DNA of 64,000 bases, from NCBI RefSeq assembly GCF_029542785.1, contig NC_083375.1, forward strand, positions 496,001-560,000, written 5' to 3'. This DNA comes from Malassezia japonica. Lineage: Eukaryota > Basidiomycota > Malasseziomycetes > Malasseziales > Malasseziaceae. Under the pieces are notes generated by a model. It did no database searches. It saw nothing but the letters and a program-made list of their open reading frames with translations, and was not told the origin of the DNA. The position numbers were made by a program, and so were the translations under genes. This document shows positions 40,750 through 51,800 of the stretch, piece after piece (within the stretch, counting starts at the first letter, position 1; every line of letters starts with the position of its first letter).

Positions 40750-43700
40750 ATGGAGGCGTGTCGGGCGGCGCTGCAGGCCGTCGCCGCCTCGGTTGCGGAC
40801 GTCGAAGGCTGCTATGCCGCATGGAACGCGCGCTCGTTTGGGTGGGAGTATGGGCCGGCGTTTTCCAGCGGCGCGCCACGGCCTGATGCGTGGACCGCGG
40901 TGGCCGACGGCCGGACGCTCCACATCGCGCCCGAGGCGTACGCACGCGCCGAGCTCCCGATCCGAGCAGAGGGCGCGCTCGAGGAGGCGGCACGGCCGCT
41001 CGCAGGCCTGAGCTCGTTCAAGAACACTGTGCATGCGGAGCTCCGCTTTCTCGACCGCGTCGAGGCGGGCGCGACGTCGGAAAGTGTATCGAATGCTACG
41101 TTCCTGATCGCGTACTGGGCCGAAGTGCTGCATGCGCTGCTATTGCATGGGCCGCTCCTTGCGCTGAACGTGGCCAAGGATATCGGATCGCGGCGCACGG
41201 TGCGTATCTCCATCGCAGCGCACGGCCGCTGGATCCGCCTCGTCCCACTCCGCCTCGACGCACTGCGTGCCGAGTTCCGCGAGGTCGACTCGATGCTGGA
41301 CCTGGACGACCTGCCGCACGATGACGAGGCCGTTGGTATGTCGAGTATTGTGCGTGTCGCCAACGACGTCGTGTCTGCGGCGAGGAACGACGTGGCACAG
41401 CCGGCTGTGGAGCTCGTCCTTACACGCCTTGAGCCGCTCGACGCCCCTACGGCGCCCGCCGTGACGGAGCGTGCGTACTGGACCTCGCCAGAAGAGGTCC
41501 GTCTCGCATGGCGCCTCCGTGCGATTGTCGCCGAGGTCGAGGCGCTCGGCGTGCACGTCCGCTTCGGCACGCGCCCTCTGCCAAAGAGCTCCGCGACGCT
41601 CCAAGGCACGCCGTACCCGCTGTTTCCGCATCCGTCGCCGCTCCGCCCATTGAGTGCTTCGAGTACCTTGAATCTCGACGTGAGCGCTCTCATTGCGCTT
41701 GCAAGCGATATTGCGCATATGCCGCTCGAGCAGGATGCGGAGCACCGTATTGAAACTCATCCCAATCGGGCGCTAGGCGAGCAGTACACACATGAAGGCC
41801 AGTCGCAGCTCCTTCAGTGCATGAGCGATGCACTGCGTGCGCCAACGAAACTCGTTGCCACGGGCGAGTCAATCGCCAAGTTTTCCTCCATCGTTTCCAT
41901 GTTGGGGTCGCCGGACGAGAAAGGGCGTGCACACGCGCTCTTGCAGGGTGATGCGTCTTCCTTTTTTCAGCATTCACGATGGCGTGACACGCCCATTGCG
42001 TCCATCCTTCAGTTTCCCGTGCACGATGCAGACGCTTTTGCATGGAGCGGCACGTTTGAGGACGACGCGGCCGCGCGTATGCAGGCCCAGCGCCTGGCCG
42101 AGGCACTTCAGACAGCCTCCAGTGCGCCGACACGCGCCAAGACGCTCGCATCCTCGCCGCATACCGCCCACTCGCTTGCATTGGGCCTCGCACAGAACGT
42201 GACGACGCTTACGTCGCATGCCAACGCCGTCACCCAGCTCGCGGCGTGCAGTGCACGCGTCGCAGTGGCAGACTTTACTGTCCCACCATCGCATGCTGCC
42301 GTATGGCTCATACGTCCCCGCTCGTTCTGTGGCGAGGTAACTTCGGCTGCCGTCACGCCTGAAACGTCGACATTGCTTGGCACGGCACCAGAGCGATCGA
42401 GTGACGCGCAGGATGCACGCGACCGACTAAAGGTGCATGCGGCGCCGCCCATTGCAAACGCGTTGCCGGTACGCCGAGCGCCGGTCGCAGACGTCCCACC
42501 AGCACACCATGCACCGGCTGCAGACACGCTTGCAGCACGCCAAGCCCCGGTTACCGACATTTTGCCATTGTCGCACGAAGGAAATGCCCGTCGGGACCCT
42601 CTGCACGTACGCCATGCTGGACCTTCTCGGGCGTCCACCGAGCTGTCCCATGCACCGCGGTCAAAGCAGGACCTTTCCCCACTTCCGTACGGCGAGACGC
42701 CTGTCGGCGCGACGTCCGAGTCGCCTCCCTCGCCAGGCTCGAGCTCCGATTCGTCCATTGGCCTGGCGGCGCCGCGGACGAGGTGGGGCAAGATCTGGCG
42801 ATGGGCGCTTGGGCCCCCAGTCTCGACACTCGCGCCGATCCGGCACTATCCCTGGTGGCCATTTGCGCGTGTCGAATCCACGTTTCAGCGCTGGACAGCC
42901 CCGTTGTCCTGGCAAGCACCTCCGCCTGCCCATTTGCCACGGTGGTACGCCGACGAAGCTGAGACGTACGAGCTGCTGCCGGCGGCCATGTCGCGTGAGC
43001 GGCCGCCGCAGCGGGGTGCAATGTGGCTCGGCAAGGTCCAATCGGCGCTGTGGCACAATCGCATTCACTATGCCGTCCTCGTCGCGATCCTCCTCGCATG
43101 GCTCTTTTCGTTTGCGAATCTCGTTGACCGCAACTGGTTCCGCACCAAGGTGTTGACCGAGCATGGCTGGAGCGCGCCGCAGTATCTCGACTGCACGTCG
43201 ACTTTCTGGCTGCGGAACGAGCAGTGCGGCCTGGACGGTGCACAGTGTGCGCCATTTATCGGCATGCCACAGACATTCCGGTGCCCCAGCGACTGTGCGT
43301 CGACGACGCTCCTAAATCCGCGCACGGTCGGTGATGAGCAGTACAACTACAAGCCCTTGGTCGTCGGTGGTGGTGCGCACAATGCTACGGCCATGACGCC
43401 GTACCGCGCCGATTCGTTTGTGTGCGCCGCAGCGCAGCACGCCGGTGTCATTTCCGCGAACGGCGGCTGTGGTAGGCTGCGCATGACTGGCGCGTATGCC
43501 AACTTTACCGCGAGCTCGGCCAATGGGATCGACAGTTTCCCGTTCCTCAGCCCATTTCCCTCCTCGTTCGTGCTGGAAAAGATCGGTGGAGAGCGCGACT
43601 GCGAGGATACGCGGTGGAAGACGTACGTGCTAAATGCTGTCATGACGGCGCTGGTTGGCATCGTCGTGCGGCCGCAGCCCATTGTGCTGCTCTACATTCT

Positions 43701-44676
43701 CTCCATCGTCGGGTTCTGGCATGTGAACCTCGTGTCGGAGCTGCGCGACTTTCCGCCGCCCGTCGGTGCTGCTGCCGGCGACTTTGGGCCGCACCTGTTC
43801 GTGACATACGCCGCCTGGCGCATTGCGTTCCGGTACGTGTGGCCGGCCTTTTCGCATGTCCCGATCGAGTTTGGCGTCGGGACGCTGGGGCTGTGGTGGA
43901 TCGGAGTGCTGCTTGACGTGGTCTTTAAGAACGTGCCGCTGCAGCGTCTCGAGGCGCACGATATCATGCAGCAGCCCGGCGGCCTGGCGTCGCTGATCGT
44001 TGTCATCATTGTCGTGGTGTGCGTGGCGATCAACCAAGTTCGTGTGATCCGCGCGGCGGGGTGCCTGCCCAAGTACCTCACCTTGTACATTATTGCGGGG
44101 ATTGCCATTGGTCTGTGTGCCGCCGTGCCCGGCGAAGGCGTGCGTCTGCACCACTATGTGATCGGCATTGCGCTCCTTCCGGCTTGTGGCTTCCCTACGC
44201 GTATTTCGCTACTGTGCTGTGCCCTACTCTTTGGCATGTATACCAACGGCGTTGCGCGCTGGGGCTTCGATGGCCTCATCCAGGACGTCGGCGTCATTCA
44301 GGGCGATGCGACAGGAGACTCGGCGCTCCCGTCCTTTGGCGCACCGGCCATGACCGGCTCAACGGTGCACTGGAACGCGATTCCGTCGAACGAGCGCTTG
44401 AGCTGGGACTCGGTCGTGCTGCTCGTCGACGACGTGGTGCGGTACGAAGGCACCGCGACGCAGTACGACCTGCAGTCGCTCTATGCCGAGTACAACACGA
44501 CCGACGCGGTGGACCCTGCCGAGATTGCATCCGGTGACCTACTCCATGCTGTAGAGGCTGCTCCGCACTATCTGCGCCTCGGCTACAGCCGCGGCGGCAC
44601 CGCGGGCGACTTTACCAAACCGGCTCTGGCCTGGCTAAATGGGACGTATATCCCTCCACCTCCTGGACGTACCTAG
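40750..44676 (+). CDS. DUF1308-like region fused to an LCCL-domain multi-pass membrane protein
   Basis: A single 1308-codon intronless frame with two dissimilar halves. Residues 1-480 are soluble and resemble DUF1308: SVSNATFLIAYWAEVLHALL, TLNLDVSALIALASDIAHM, and ESIAKFSSIVSMLGSPDEKGRAHALL. Residues about 520-700 are low complexity with degenerate A-P-V-A/T-D-x-x-P repeats. The second half has a membrane segment (IHYAVLVAILLAWLFSF, near 775), an LCCL domain near 825-935 with conserved Cys (FRCPSDCAS, FVCAAAQHAGVI, GGCGRLRM, YANFTASSANGI), then at least six membrane segments (VLLYILSIVGFWHVNLV, LGLWWIGVLLDVVF, LIVVIIVVVCVAINQV and others) and a lumenal tail. No Met occurs in frame between the low-complexity region and the first membrane segment, so a separate downstream gene in this frame is unlikely. 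The DUF1308 assignment is from memory of the family and moderate. Confidence 0.7.
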   Translation: MEACRAALQAVAASVADVEGCYAAWNARSFGWEYGPAFSSGAPRPDAWTAVADGRTLHIAPEAYARAELPIRAEGALEEAARPLAGLSSFKNTVHAELRFLDRVEAGATSESVSNATFLIAYWAEVLHALLLHGPLLALNVAKDIGSRRTVRISIAAHGRWIRLVPLRLDALRAEFREVDSMLDLDDLPHDDEAVGMSSIVRVANDVVSAARNDVAQPAVELVLTRLEPLDAPTAPAVTERAYWTSPEEVRLAWRLRAIVAEVEALGVHVRFGTRPLPKSSATLQGTPYPLFPHPSPLRPLSASSTLNLDVSALIALASDIAHMPLEQDAEHRIETHPNRALGEQYTHEGQSQLLQCMSDALRAPTKLVATGESIAKFSSIVSMLGSPDEKGRAHALLQGDASSFFQHSRWRDTPIASILQFPVHDADAFAWSGTFEDDAAARMQAQRLAEALQTASSAPTRAKTLASSPHTAHSLALGLAQNVTTLTSHANAVTQLAACSARVAVADFTVPPSHAAVWLIRPRSFCGEVTSAAVTPETSTLLGTAPERSSDAQDARDRLKVHAAPPIANALPVRRAPVADVPPAHHAPAADTLAARQAPVTDILPLSHEGNARRDPLHVRHAGPSRASTELSHAPRSKQDLSPLPYGETPVGATSESPPSPGSSSDSSIGLAAPRTRWGKIWRWALGPPVSTLAPIRHYPWWPFARVESTFQRWTAPLSWQAPPPAHLPRWYADEAETYELLPAAMSRERPPQRGAMWLGKVQSALWHNRIHYAVLVAILLAWLFSFANLVDRNWFRTKVLTEHGWSAPQYLDCTSTFWLRNEQCGLDGAQCAPFIGMPQTFRCPSDCASTTLLNPRTVGDEQYNYKPLVVGGGAHNATAMTPYRADSFVCAAAQHAGVISANGGCGRLRMTGAYANFTASSANGIDSFPFLSPFPSSFVLEKIGGERDCEDTRWKTYVLNAVMTALVGIVVRPQPIVLLYILSIVGFWHVNLVSELRDFPPPVGAAAGDFGPHLFVTYAAWRIAFRYVWPAFSHVPIEFGVGTLGLWWIGVLLDVVFKNVPLQRLEAHDIMQQPGGLASLIVVIIVVVCVAINQVRVIRAAGCLPKYLTLYIIAGIAIGLCAAVPGEGVRLHHYVIGIALLPACGFPTRISLLCCALLFGMYTNGVARWGFDGLIQDVGVIQGDATGDSALPSFGAPAMTGSTVHWNAIPSNERLSWDSVVLLVDDVVRYEGTATQYDLQSLYAEYNTTDAVDPAEIASGDLLHAVEAAPHYLRLGYSRGGTAGDFTKPALAWLNGTYIPPPPGRT

Positions 44677-44715
44677 CCGTAGTGCAAATTGGGCCATTTC
44701 ATCAGCATCTCCACC

Positions 44716-45062
44716 ATGACCGACGACGGGGGTGAGAGCTGTGAGGAGCTGCTGAACCTGCTACACCAGCGCTTGGTGGCGACAGGCGAGTGGAACACAC
44801 TCCTAGCCCAGCTGCGGCGTATGCTGGAGGAAAACGAGTGGGACGCACAGCTGCGCGAACAGGCGGAACGTGCGTGGAGCGACTGACGCAGGCGAAGCAC
44901 GCGCGCAGGACGAACTGCATCTGCCTACCCTTGTGGCCAAACTCGGCCCGTATGCACAGAGTAGGTTGCGCGACTCACGCAGAAACACTGCCGCAGCCCG
45001 TGCGTGACGCAATCACAGCCAAGCTCCGCGACTTTCTCGACCGGAACCTGGAGGATGCTTAG
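44716..45062 (+). CDS. SUS1: SUS1/ENY2 subunit of SAGA DUB module and TREX-2
   Basis: 100 aa from three exons (154, 69 and 80 nt) with two 22-nt introns (44870-44891, 44961-44982). Joined, it reads LLNLLHQRLVATGEWNTLLAQL, RMLEENEWDAQLREQAEREAR, then LHLPTLVAKLGPYAQKTLPQ and VRDAITAKLRDFLDRNLED, following ENY2/Sus1 helix by helix (the TGE...L motif, the W near residue 37, the terminal RxFL helix). Sus1 links H2B deubiquitination to mRNA export at nuclear pores. Budding-yeast SUS1 is one of the rare genes there with two introns, and this one also has two. The upstream TTG at 44689 is not the start. Convergent with the next gene. Confidence 0.88.
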
Positions 45063-45101
45063 CGTGCTGCACGACAGGGATACTCCTTCTATACCAGTAG
45101 A

Positions 45102-45806
45102 CTAAGGCGCTACCTGCGTCGCACTCCACGAATCCGACTCATGCTTGTAAACAACTCGCTTGCGCTGGTCGAGGTCGAGGACATCGACCGCGGTCGGATC
45201 CAATACAATTAGCGCAAAGCTGCGTCAGCGAGAGTACGTACCTCGACGGGATGCCTGCGGCGTCGTCCGTAAGCTCGTCGACGTGCGTGGCATCGGCGAG
45301 CGGCGTGCCGGGCGGGGGCCCGCGGAAGGACGCCTGCATCGGGGGGCTAAGGGCGTCCCACACGCGCCGCCGCTCTGCATCCCACCCGCGTCCCGGCGCA
45401 AGGCGCCCTGGCAGCGAAGCGCGCCACGAGTGCTGCGCGCCAGGGACCATGTATGCTTGCGCGGCGATGCGAAACTGCGTCAGTCGCCCCACCTACCTGA
45501 ACCTTGGCCGGATGAATGTACCAGTCCACTTCGACATTCGGACGCGCGTGGATCTCGGCTGCTTTCGGCGAGCGCACGTCAGTCGTCGTGAGAAAGGCGG
45601 TGCGCTCGTTCGGCACACCCCGCTCCTCCTCCATAAAGCCGCGGTGCACCACCTGGCGCACGCGCGGCACACTCCCGTCTCTACTCAACGTGGCCAGCGC
45701 ATAAAAACCTATCTAAGCCATCCCACGTACCCACGCCACGGTCCGCCGCGTGCTCCGCGAGCGTCTCGTGCAGCCGCTGCTTCCAGGCAGGGATCATGGG
45801 TACCAT
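45102..45806 (-). CDS. Pyridoxamine-5'-phosphate-oxidase-like FMN-binding protein
   Basis: 212 aa from four exons; 22-nt introns at 45709-45730, 45475-45496 and 45220-45241. Joined: MVPMIPAWKQRLHETLAEHA, GFYALATLSRDGSVPRVRQVV, GFMEEE, TAFLTTTDVRSPKAAEIHARP, VEVDWYIHPAKVQFRIAAQAY and a C-terminus SFALIVLDPTAVDVLDLDQR. This is the split-barrel, Alr4036-type PNPOx-like pattern: an RxVVxRGF-like strand, a 'TD.RSPK' FMN-contact region and W/F barrel strands. Such fungal proteins bind FMN, but their substrate is generally unknown, so a role in vitamin B6 synthesis should not be assumed. The first intron ends TAG and has a weak branch site. Start 45806, or 45797 as second choice. Divergent from the ligase gene with 39 bp between starts. 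Confidence 0.72.
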
Positions 45807-45845
45807 GTGGAGGCTGCGCGCGGGCCAGGCGGAGATAAATCCACC
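45807..45845. promoter_or_regulatory. 39-bp divergent intergenic region
   Basis: Only 39 bp separate the start codons of the FMN-binding protein gene and the acyl-CoA synthetase gene. Using the second ATG (45797) would lengthen it to 48 bp. No TATA-like element is evident. Confidence 0.5.
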
Positions 45846-47639
45846 ATGTATCATTCGTTGTACAACACGTTGGAGCTGCCGCGCAATGTCTCAGTCCCGG
45901 AGTTTGTGCTTCGGCAGCTCGATGATGAGAAGGACCTCGGTCCTCTTCTTTTTCCATCGCCGTTTACCACGCGCGCGGACGCTGTGCCGCTCAAGCTCGA
46001 TGATGTGCGCCAAGGTGCATATGGCATTGCCACGAGCCTCCTCTCGCCGGAGCTGCCGGGTGGCGCGTGGAAGAAAGGCGATGTGGTCCTCTTCCTCACC
46101 GAGAACCAGGTATGTGTCATGACTAACGCAGCACGACTACCTCCTTGCCGCGCTCGGCACGATGCTGGCCGGCGGCATCCCTGCGCTCCTGAATCCCCAG
46201 TACAAAGGCCGCGAGCTCGTGGAAATGATGCACAAGGTGAGCCCCCGTGCGATCTTTGTCTCGGAGGCGACGCTCGCCAATGCAGAGCAGGCGGCCGAGG
46301 ACTATGCTGAGACCGGTGCCAAGCCCCCGATTTACGTCATGGCCGAAGGGCACGAACGCAGCCTGCAGAAGCTGCTGCAGGCGCCTGGCATGCAGCGCCG
46401 TGCCGCGGGCGACAAGGCAATCGAAAGCGTCCAAATCGAGCCCGAGACGGACACGGCGGTGTTTTGCTTCTCGTCCGGCACGTCGGGCCCGCCCAAGGTG
46501 GTGCGTCTCTCGCACTTTAACCTCGTCGCGAATGTGATCCAGACCACCGTCGCGCTCGGCGGCCGGATGAACAAGCCGCGCTTTGACGACGCCAACTGGT
46601 ACGACCAGCCCCTCGGCCCTGCGCAGGACGGCACGCACGAAGTGCACCTGTCGATTCTCCCCCAGTTCCACTGCTACGGCCTGCTCACGGCACTTGCCGC
46701 ACTGCACACCGCGACACCGTGTGTAATCTTTTCGCGGTTTAGCACGGAGCACTTTTTCGAGGCGGTGCAAAAGTACAAGGTCACCTTTATGTTTGTCGTG
46801 CCGCCGATGCTCCTGGCGCTCGCGACGTCGCCGCTTGTCAAAAAGTACGACGTGTCGACGATCAAGTCGTTTGCGTCCGGTGCGGCGAAGCTGTCGAAAG
46901 AGCTGTGCCAGCTCGTGCTGGAGAAGCAGGGCATTCCTGTGACCGATGGCTACGGCATGACGGAGATGTCGCCGCTCATCTCGCTGCAGACAACCGCCGA
47001 CATCAAGCGCAAGCACCTCGACGTCGGCCGCCTCGTGCCGAATACCGAGGCGCGTGTCGTAGACGTCGCGTCCGGCAAGGACGTCGGGCCGGGCGAGACG
47101 GGCGAGCTGTGGCTGCGTGGCCCCCAGATGATGCTCGGCTACCTCGACAATGACGAGGCGGATGCCAAGTCATTTGTGCCGAACGCGCAGGACCCCGAGC
47201 GCTTCTTCCGCTCGGGCGACATTGTGTCGATCGACGAGCAGGGTGCGTGTGAATACTAATGCAGGTTACGTCAAGATCCATGACCGCCTGAAGGATATCA
47301 TCAAGTACAACGGCTACCAGGTCGCTGCGTCCGAGCTCGAAGGTACGTATTTTTTTTGCTGATGCAGCCCTGGTATCCGCGTGCAAGTCGGTGCTCGACG
47401 TGGCCGTTACCGGCAAGGTTGACCGTGCGGACGCGACACGCAACGAGCTCCCGTGGGCGTTTGTCGTGCCGAGCGACGAGGGGCGCCAAGTCCCGGAGGA
47501 GGAGCGCACGCAGGGCGTGCTCGACTATGTCAACGCGCGTGTTCCGCCATACAAAAAGATCCGTGGCGTGACCTGGATGGATGCGCTGCCCAAGTCGTCT
47601 GCCGGTAAGATTCTCAAGCGCGAGCTGCGCGAGCTGTAG
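45846..47639 (+). CDS. AMP-binding acyl-CoA synthetase / CoA ligase (4CL-like)
   Basis: 574 aa from four exons; introns 46110-46131 (22), 47243-47264 (22) and 47343-47367 (25). Adenylate-forming enzyme activating a carboxylic acid to its CoA thioester. Seen: the P-loop FSSGTSGPPKVVRLSH near residue 200, the FHCYGLLTAL motif, GYGMTEMSPLISL, the GELWLRGPQMMLGYLDN A8-type region, YVKIHDRLKDIIKYNGYQV (hinge), and the C-terminal PKSSAGKILKREL with the catalytic Lys. It ends REL, not a canonical peroxisomal SKL. The mix of motifs fits fungal 4-coumarate-CoA-ligase-like or medium-chain enzymes; the substrate is unclear. Convergent with the F-box gene (6-nt gap). Confidence 0.88.
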
Positions 47640-47645
47640 GGTATA

Positions 47646-48795
47646 TTAGGGCATGCCATGGAGTTCCATGAGATGCAGCGTCTCGACGTCCGGCACGAGC
47701 CCTTTGCCGTGCATCATGTACGCGACAAGGCCCCATGCCTGCGACCGCACCGCCGCCTGGAGGTGCTGCAGATCGAGCTGGCACCGGTCGCTCAGGCGCC
47801 GGCGTTTTGTGCGCCCGGCTGGCGGCCGCCGGGGGTGGGGGAATGGGACGGCGTGGTTGCGCAACGCACTGAGCTCGTTCAGCACGTCCACGAGGGCATT
47901 CAGGTGCGCACGCCACTTGCTCTCGAGCTGGTCGTCGCGCTCGACAAGCAGCTTGAGGCCTTCGAGCCACCCTTTTTTGGCGGCAAGCTGCAGCGCAATG
48001 CCTTGCTTGAGCGTCGGATCGGCGCCGCTCGCCAGGAGAAAGCACACGAGCGGCGTGCTCTGCCGGTGCACGGCCATCGCAAGAGGGAAGCCTTGGGAAG
48101 AGTTCGCCGAGGCGCGGTGCACCAGAATCAGCCGCAGCAGCAGCTCGAGGTGGCCGAGCGGAGGGCGCGGCATTTGCTTCGCGCGCGCCGACGAGGGAAC
48201 CATGCTCTCGACAGTCGCGAGCATTGTGCGCAGGGGTGCATGCAGTGCTTCGGGAATCGAGCGCAGCTCGTCGTCCATACACCGCGCCTCAATGGCGCGC
48301 ACGAGGCGCTCGGGGACCGTGTGACAGGCGAGGTGCGCGGGCCGCAGCCCCGGCGCGTCCGCCGGAAAGAGGCCATGGAGCTGGCACACGTTTCCACACA
48401 GCGGCATGTCCAGCAGGCGCTGCTCCGCAATGCCTAGCAGTGCAGGCGTGCACACGCCAAAGCGCGCAAAGTACGACAGAGCGTCGCACGTCGCGGCGCG
48501 CCGCTGCGCAATCGCGCTGCCGGACGGCGGAAAGGACGTCGGCAGAAACTTGGGCCGCAGAGCAGGGATGCCGGCATCTGCACGCAGGCCGTGCGTAAAA
48601 CGCAGCGCGTACGAGTCTAGCCAGCACCCAACGAGAAATTCACTCACCACGTACAAAGGGCACTGCGTGTACACGAGATAGAGTCGGCGGCACACATACG
48701 GCAGTGCGGCGCTGCGCGAGTACAGGAGAATACGCCATAGGATCTAAGTTAGCTCGGCACCCTACCTCGACCGGCAACTGCGTCAGGCCGCGCAT
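47646..48795 (-). CDS. F-box protein with ankyrin-like repeats (predicted)
   Basis: 375 aa. The first exon is 30 nt, then a 22-nt intron (48744-48765) that ends TAG. Joining gives MRGLTQLPVEILWRILLYSR and SAALPYVCRRLYLVY, an F-box (L-P-x-E-I-L-x-x-I...L...C..L) at residues 4-36. F-box proteins recruit substrates to SCF ubiquitin ligases through Skp1. Later, SSQGFPLAMAVHRQSTPLVC and FLLASGADPTLKQGIALQLA followed by KKGWLEGLKLLVERD read as ankyrin-type helices, perhaps the substrate platform. The C-terminus has a basic GRTKRRRLSDRC patch. Without the intron the second exon would start at a GTG and lack the F-box. 92 bp separate its start from the divergent transporter. Confidence 0.72.
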
Positions 48796-48887
48796 GCCAC
48801 CACCGCGGCTCGGCGCTGGGCGCTGCAAGGCCTAGTGGAGGTCGGCGCGCTTGACTTTGTGCTGTACGGAGGGCCGCCGGGGGTGCT

Positions 48888-51800
48888 ATGGATCCAGCCG
48901 CGCTGCTGTTTTCAGCGCGCACGTCGTGGCAGAGTACATGGAAGAGCAAGGTGTATGACTTGCTGCCGTCCATCCTCTTTAACGTGCTCCTCCTGCCGTT
49001 TGTCTTTGTGACGCGCGTGGAGCAGTGGCTCGGCAATCGCGCATTTTTCTGTTTCGTGCTGGTGCATCTTGCGTTCTACCCCGGCGGAAACACAGTGGGC
49101 TCGCACGTCGAGCTTGTCGTCCTCGGAGCGATCGGGAGCACGATCTGGCTCGGACTCGGCTACCTTGTCGTGTGTGGCCAGGTCTGGATCGACGCGCCGC
49201 ATCCGATCTACTCGAGCGCGGCGTCGCGCGGCGTCGGCGCGTGCTATCTGTTTGTCACCTTTTTCATCGGAGGTGCGATATGGAGCCGCGTGCCGCGTCT
49301 GCGCTCCGCGATGCGCGTCGGGATGTTTGTGCAGACATGGGCGCTCACCGGCTCGATCGGCGAAATCACAGCGACCAATTTTACGCAGCTGTTTTACCCT
49401 GTGATCATCACGGCGGTCCTAAGCCTCGCTTCGAATCTGTGCTTTCCGCGCACAGGGCGCGACGCGTACTTTCAGGCGGCGTGCAGCGGCTTGGAGACCG
49501 TCTCGGAACTGTCCCAAGTCGCTGTCAAGAACTTTGACAGCGAGCTGCACCTGTGGCTCGCACGCGACCGCGCCGCACAGAACGCGCCCGCGTCGATGGG
49601 CGCGCCGCCGCCGCTGCAGCAGTCGCTCGCATTTATCCAGCTGCGCGAAAAGCTGCGGGCAACGACGTCCAAGATGCGCCAGGCGCTCGCTGCGACGAAC
49701 CACGAGCTGGCGTACTGCCGCGTGCCGGTATCGAGAATGGGCGACACGCTCGCGTTCCTCGTGGACTTTGAGACGTGGATGTTTTGCGGATTCGGCATGG
49801 ACCTGCCCGCGGCGCCGTTCGAAGAGGATGCATTCGTGCACCCGACCGACGAAGCTCTGCCTGCAGACGAGGAGCAAAATGAGGGCGACACGAGGCTCGC
49901 GCGCGAAGACACAACCGAACCAGCAGAGCCAGTGCACACTGGCGTGAAAAATGCCACGGTGCCCAAAGTGAAGATCAGCAACTGCGAGGAGAAAGGCACA
50001 GACGAGGCGGAGCATACCGAGGCGAAGCCGAGCGAGGAGCCTACTGGTGCAGGCGTCGACGCGCCGCCAAGCACCAGCGATACCCATCCCCTCAAAGCGT
50101 CGGCTCCGGCGCATGAGTCGGCGCGTCCCGAAGCGGATATCACGTCCCACTCGGGCGAGATTCACCTCGGCAATTATACCCACCTTGCGAGTCTGCATAC
50201 CCATCTCCAAGACTCGCTTGCTGCCCTGCATGTGATCACCGAAGCGTGCTACGGCCGGCGCCCGGCGGCGAGCCGCCCCGGCACGCTGGACTTGGTCCAG
50301 TCGTTGTTCCACGCGACGCCCCACAAGCATCCCCGCGACCTTTTGCGGCGGCAGCGCGACGCGCTCCAAGTTGCTATTGATCGCAGCCGCATCGAGCTGC
50401 ATCGCCTGATCGAGAGCCGCACACACACGGCGTGTACACGCGCGAAAGCACAGCGCCGTTTCTCTCCCATTGGGACGCCTCATGCATACTCGGGCACCTC
50501 TACGCCATCGTGCCATGCGATGGACATGCTGAGCGAGCCGACGCTGTTTTGTACAGACCTATGCGCGCTGTCCTTTTATGCATTGACGCTGATCGAAGTC
50601 TCCTATCGCACCATCCGCCTCATGGAGACCACCGACAAGACCATCGTCTACTACGAGTCGCATCCGCACCGCACATTCCACTTTCCCAAGCTCAACTTTC
50701 GGCGCTGGTTCATGTCGTCAAGTGGCCTTGGCCTCTTTCAGAACACGGCAGACACGCCGCTCGGGGGCCACCAAGGGCATGCAAGCAATGAGGAAGAGAC
50801 AGAGAGTGCAGCGCCACCCCCGCCCCCTGAAAGCGCCACTGGTAGTGGGCCGCACCCCGACGAGCTTGCTGGGCTTTTTGACGACATTCGCGACCCCGGC
50901 GGCTACCGGACCTATGCAGCAAATGTTGCCAAGGCCAGCGAGAATACACACACCTACCGCGTCCCCGTGCAGCGCAGCTGTTTCATGGCGCGCGTGCACC
51001 GCATCAAGCAGCGCATTACACGCCATGCAGCCGTTATCGACGTGCGCATTCGCCTCTCGCAGGCGGTGCGGCGCATGAAGCGGTCGCGCCATGCGCAATT
51101 TGCGCTCAAGCTCGCGGCCGGCGTCGTGCTCCTCTCCATCCCCGCGTTTCTCGAGCCAAGTGCGAACCAGTGGTGGAACCGCGAGCACGGGCAGTGGATG
51201 GTCATTTCGTACATTTGGTGCTTGGAGGCATCGACCGGCGACTCGATCCGCATTTCGCTGTGCCGCATTATTGGTACAATCGCCGGCGCAGTGACGGGCC
51301 TGCTCGCGTACGAAATCTCGCGCGAGAACGTCTATGCGCTCGCCTTTTTGGTGGTCCTCTTCGAGGTCCCTGCATCGGTCTTGCGGCTGCATACACGCTA
51401 TCCGCCGATCGGGACAGTGATGGGCCTCACGACGCCGATCGTGGCGCTCGTGCCGTACCTCGGCAATACCGAGTACTCGTCGGGCATGGTCGCCGTGGTG
51501 CGTGGGTACATGATCTGCCTCGGTATCGTCGCGGCGCTGCTGATGAACACCTTCATCTTTCCGTACCACGCGCGCACCAAGCTTAACAAGAAACTGGCCG
51601 GCGTCGCGACGAATCTCCAGACAATGTACATGAACCTGACTCGCCACATGTTCTACGTCGGATTCTACGCGAGCGATGCATCGCACAAGCGCTTTGCGCG
51701 CGTCGAGCGCCAAATGCGCACGCACATTGCCGAGTGCCGTGGCCTGATTGAGGTGATGAACACGGAAGTGTCCCTCGTGCCGAAACCTATTGCAGTGCTC

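Noticed and set aside
42430..42560. Possible intron GTACGC...CAG inside the DUF1308-LCCL frame (near 42470)
   Set aside because: It has a donor-like GTACGC but no CTNAN branch motif, and the frame is open through it.
45251..45838. Plus-strand 195-aa frame
   Set aside because: Shadow of the spliced FMN-binding gene; no motif, Arg-rich translation.
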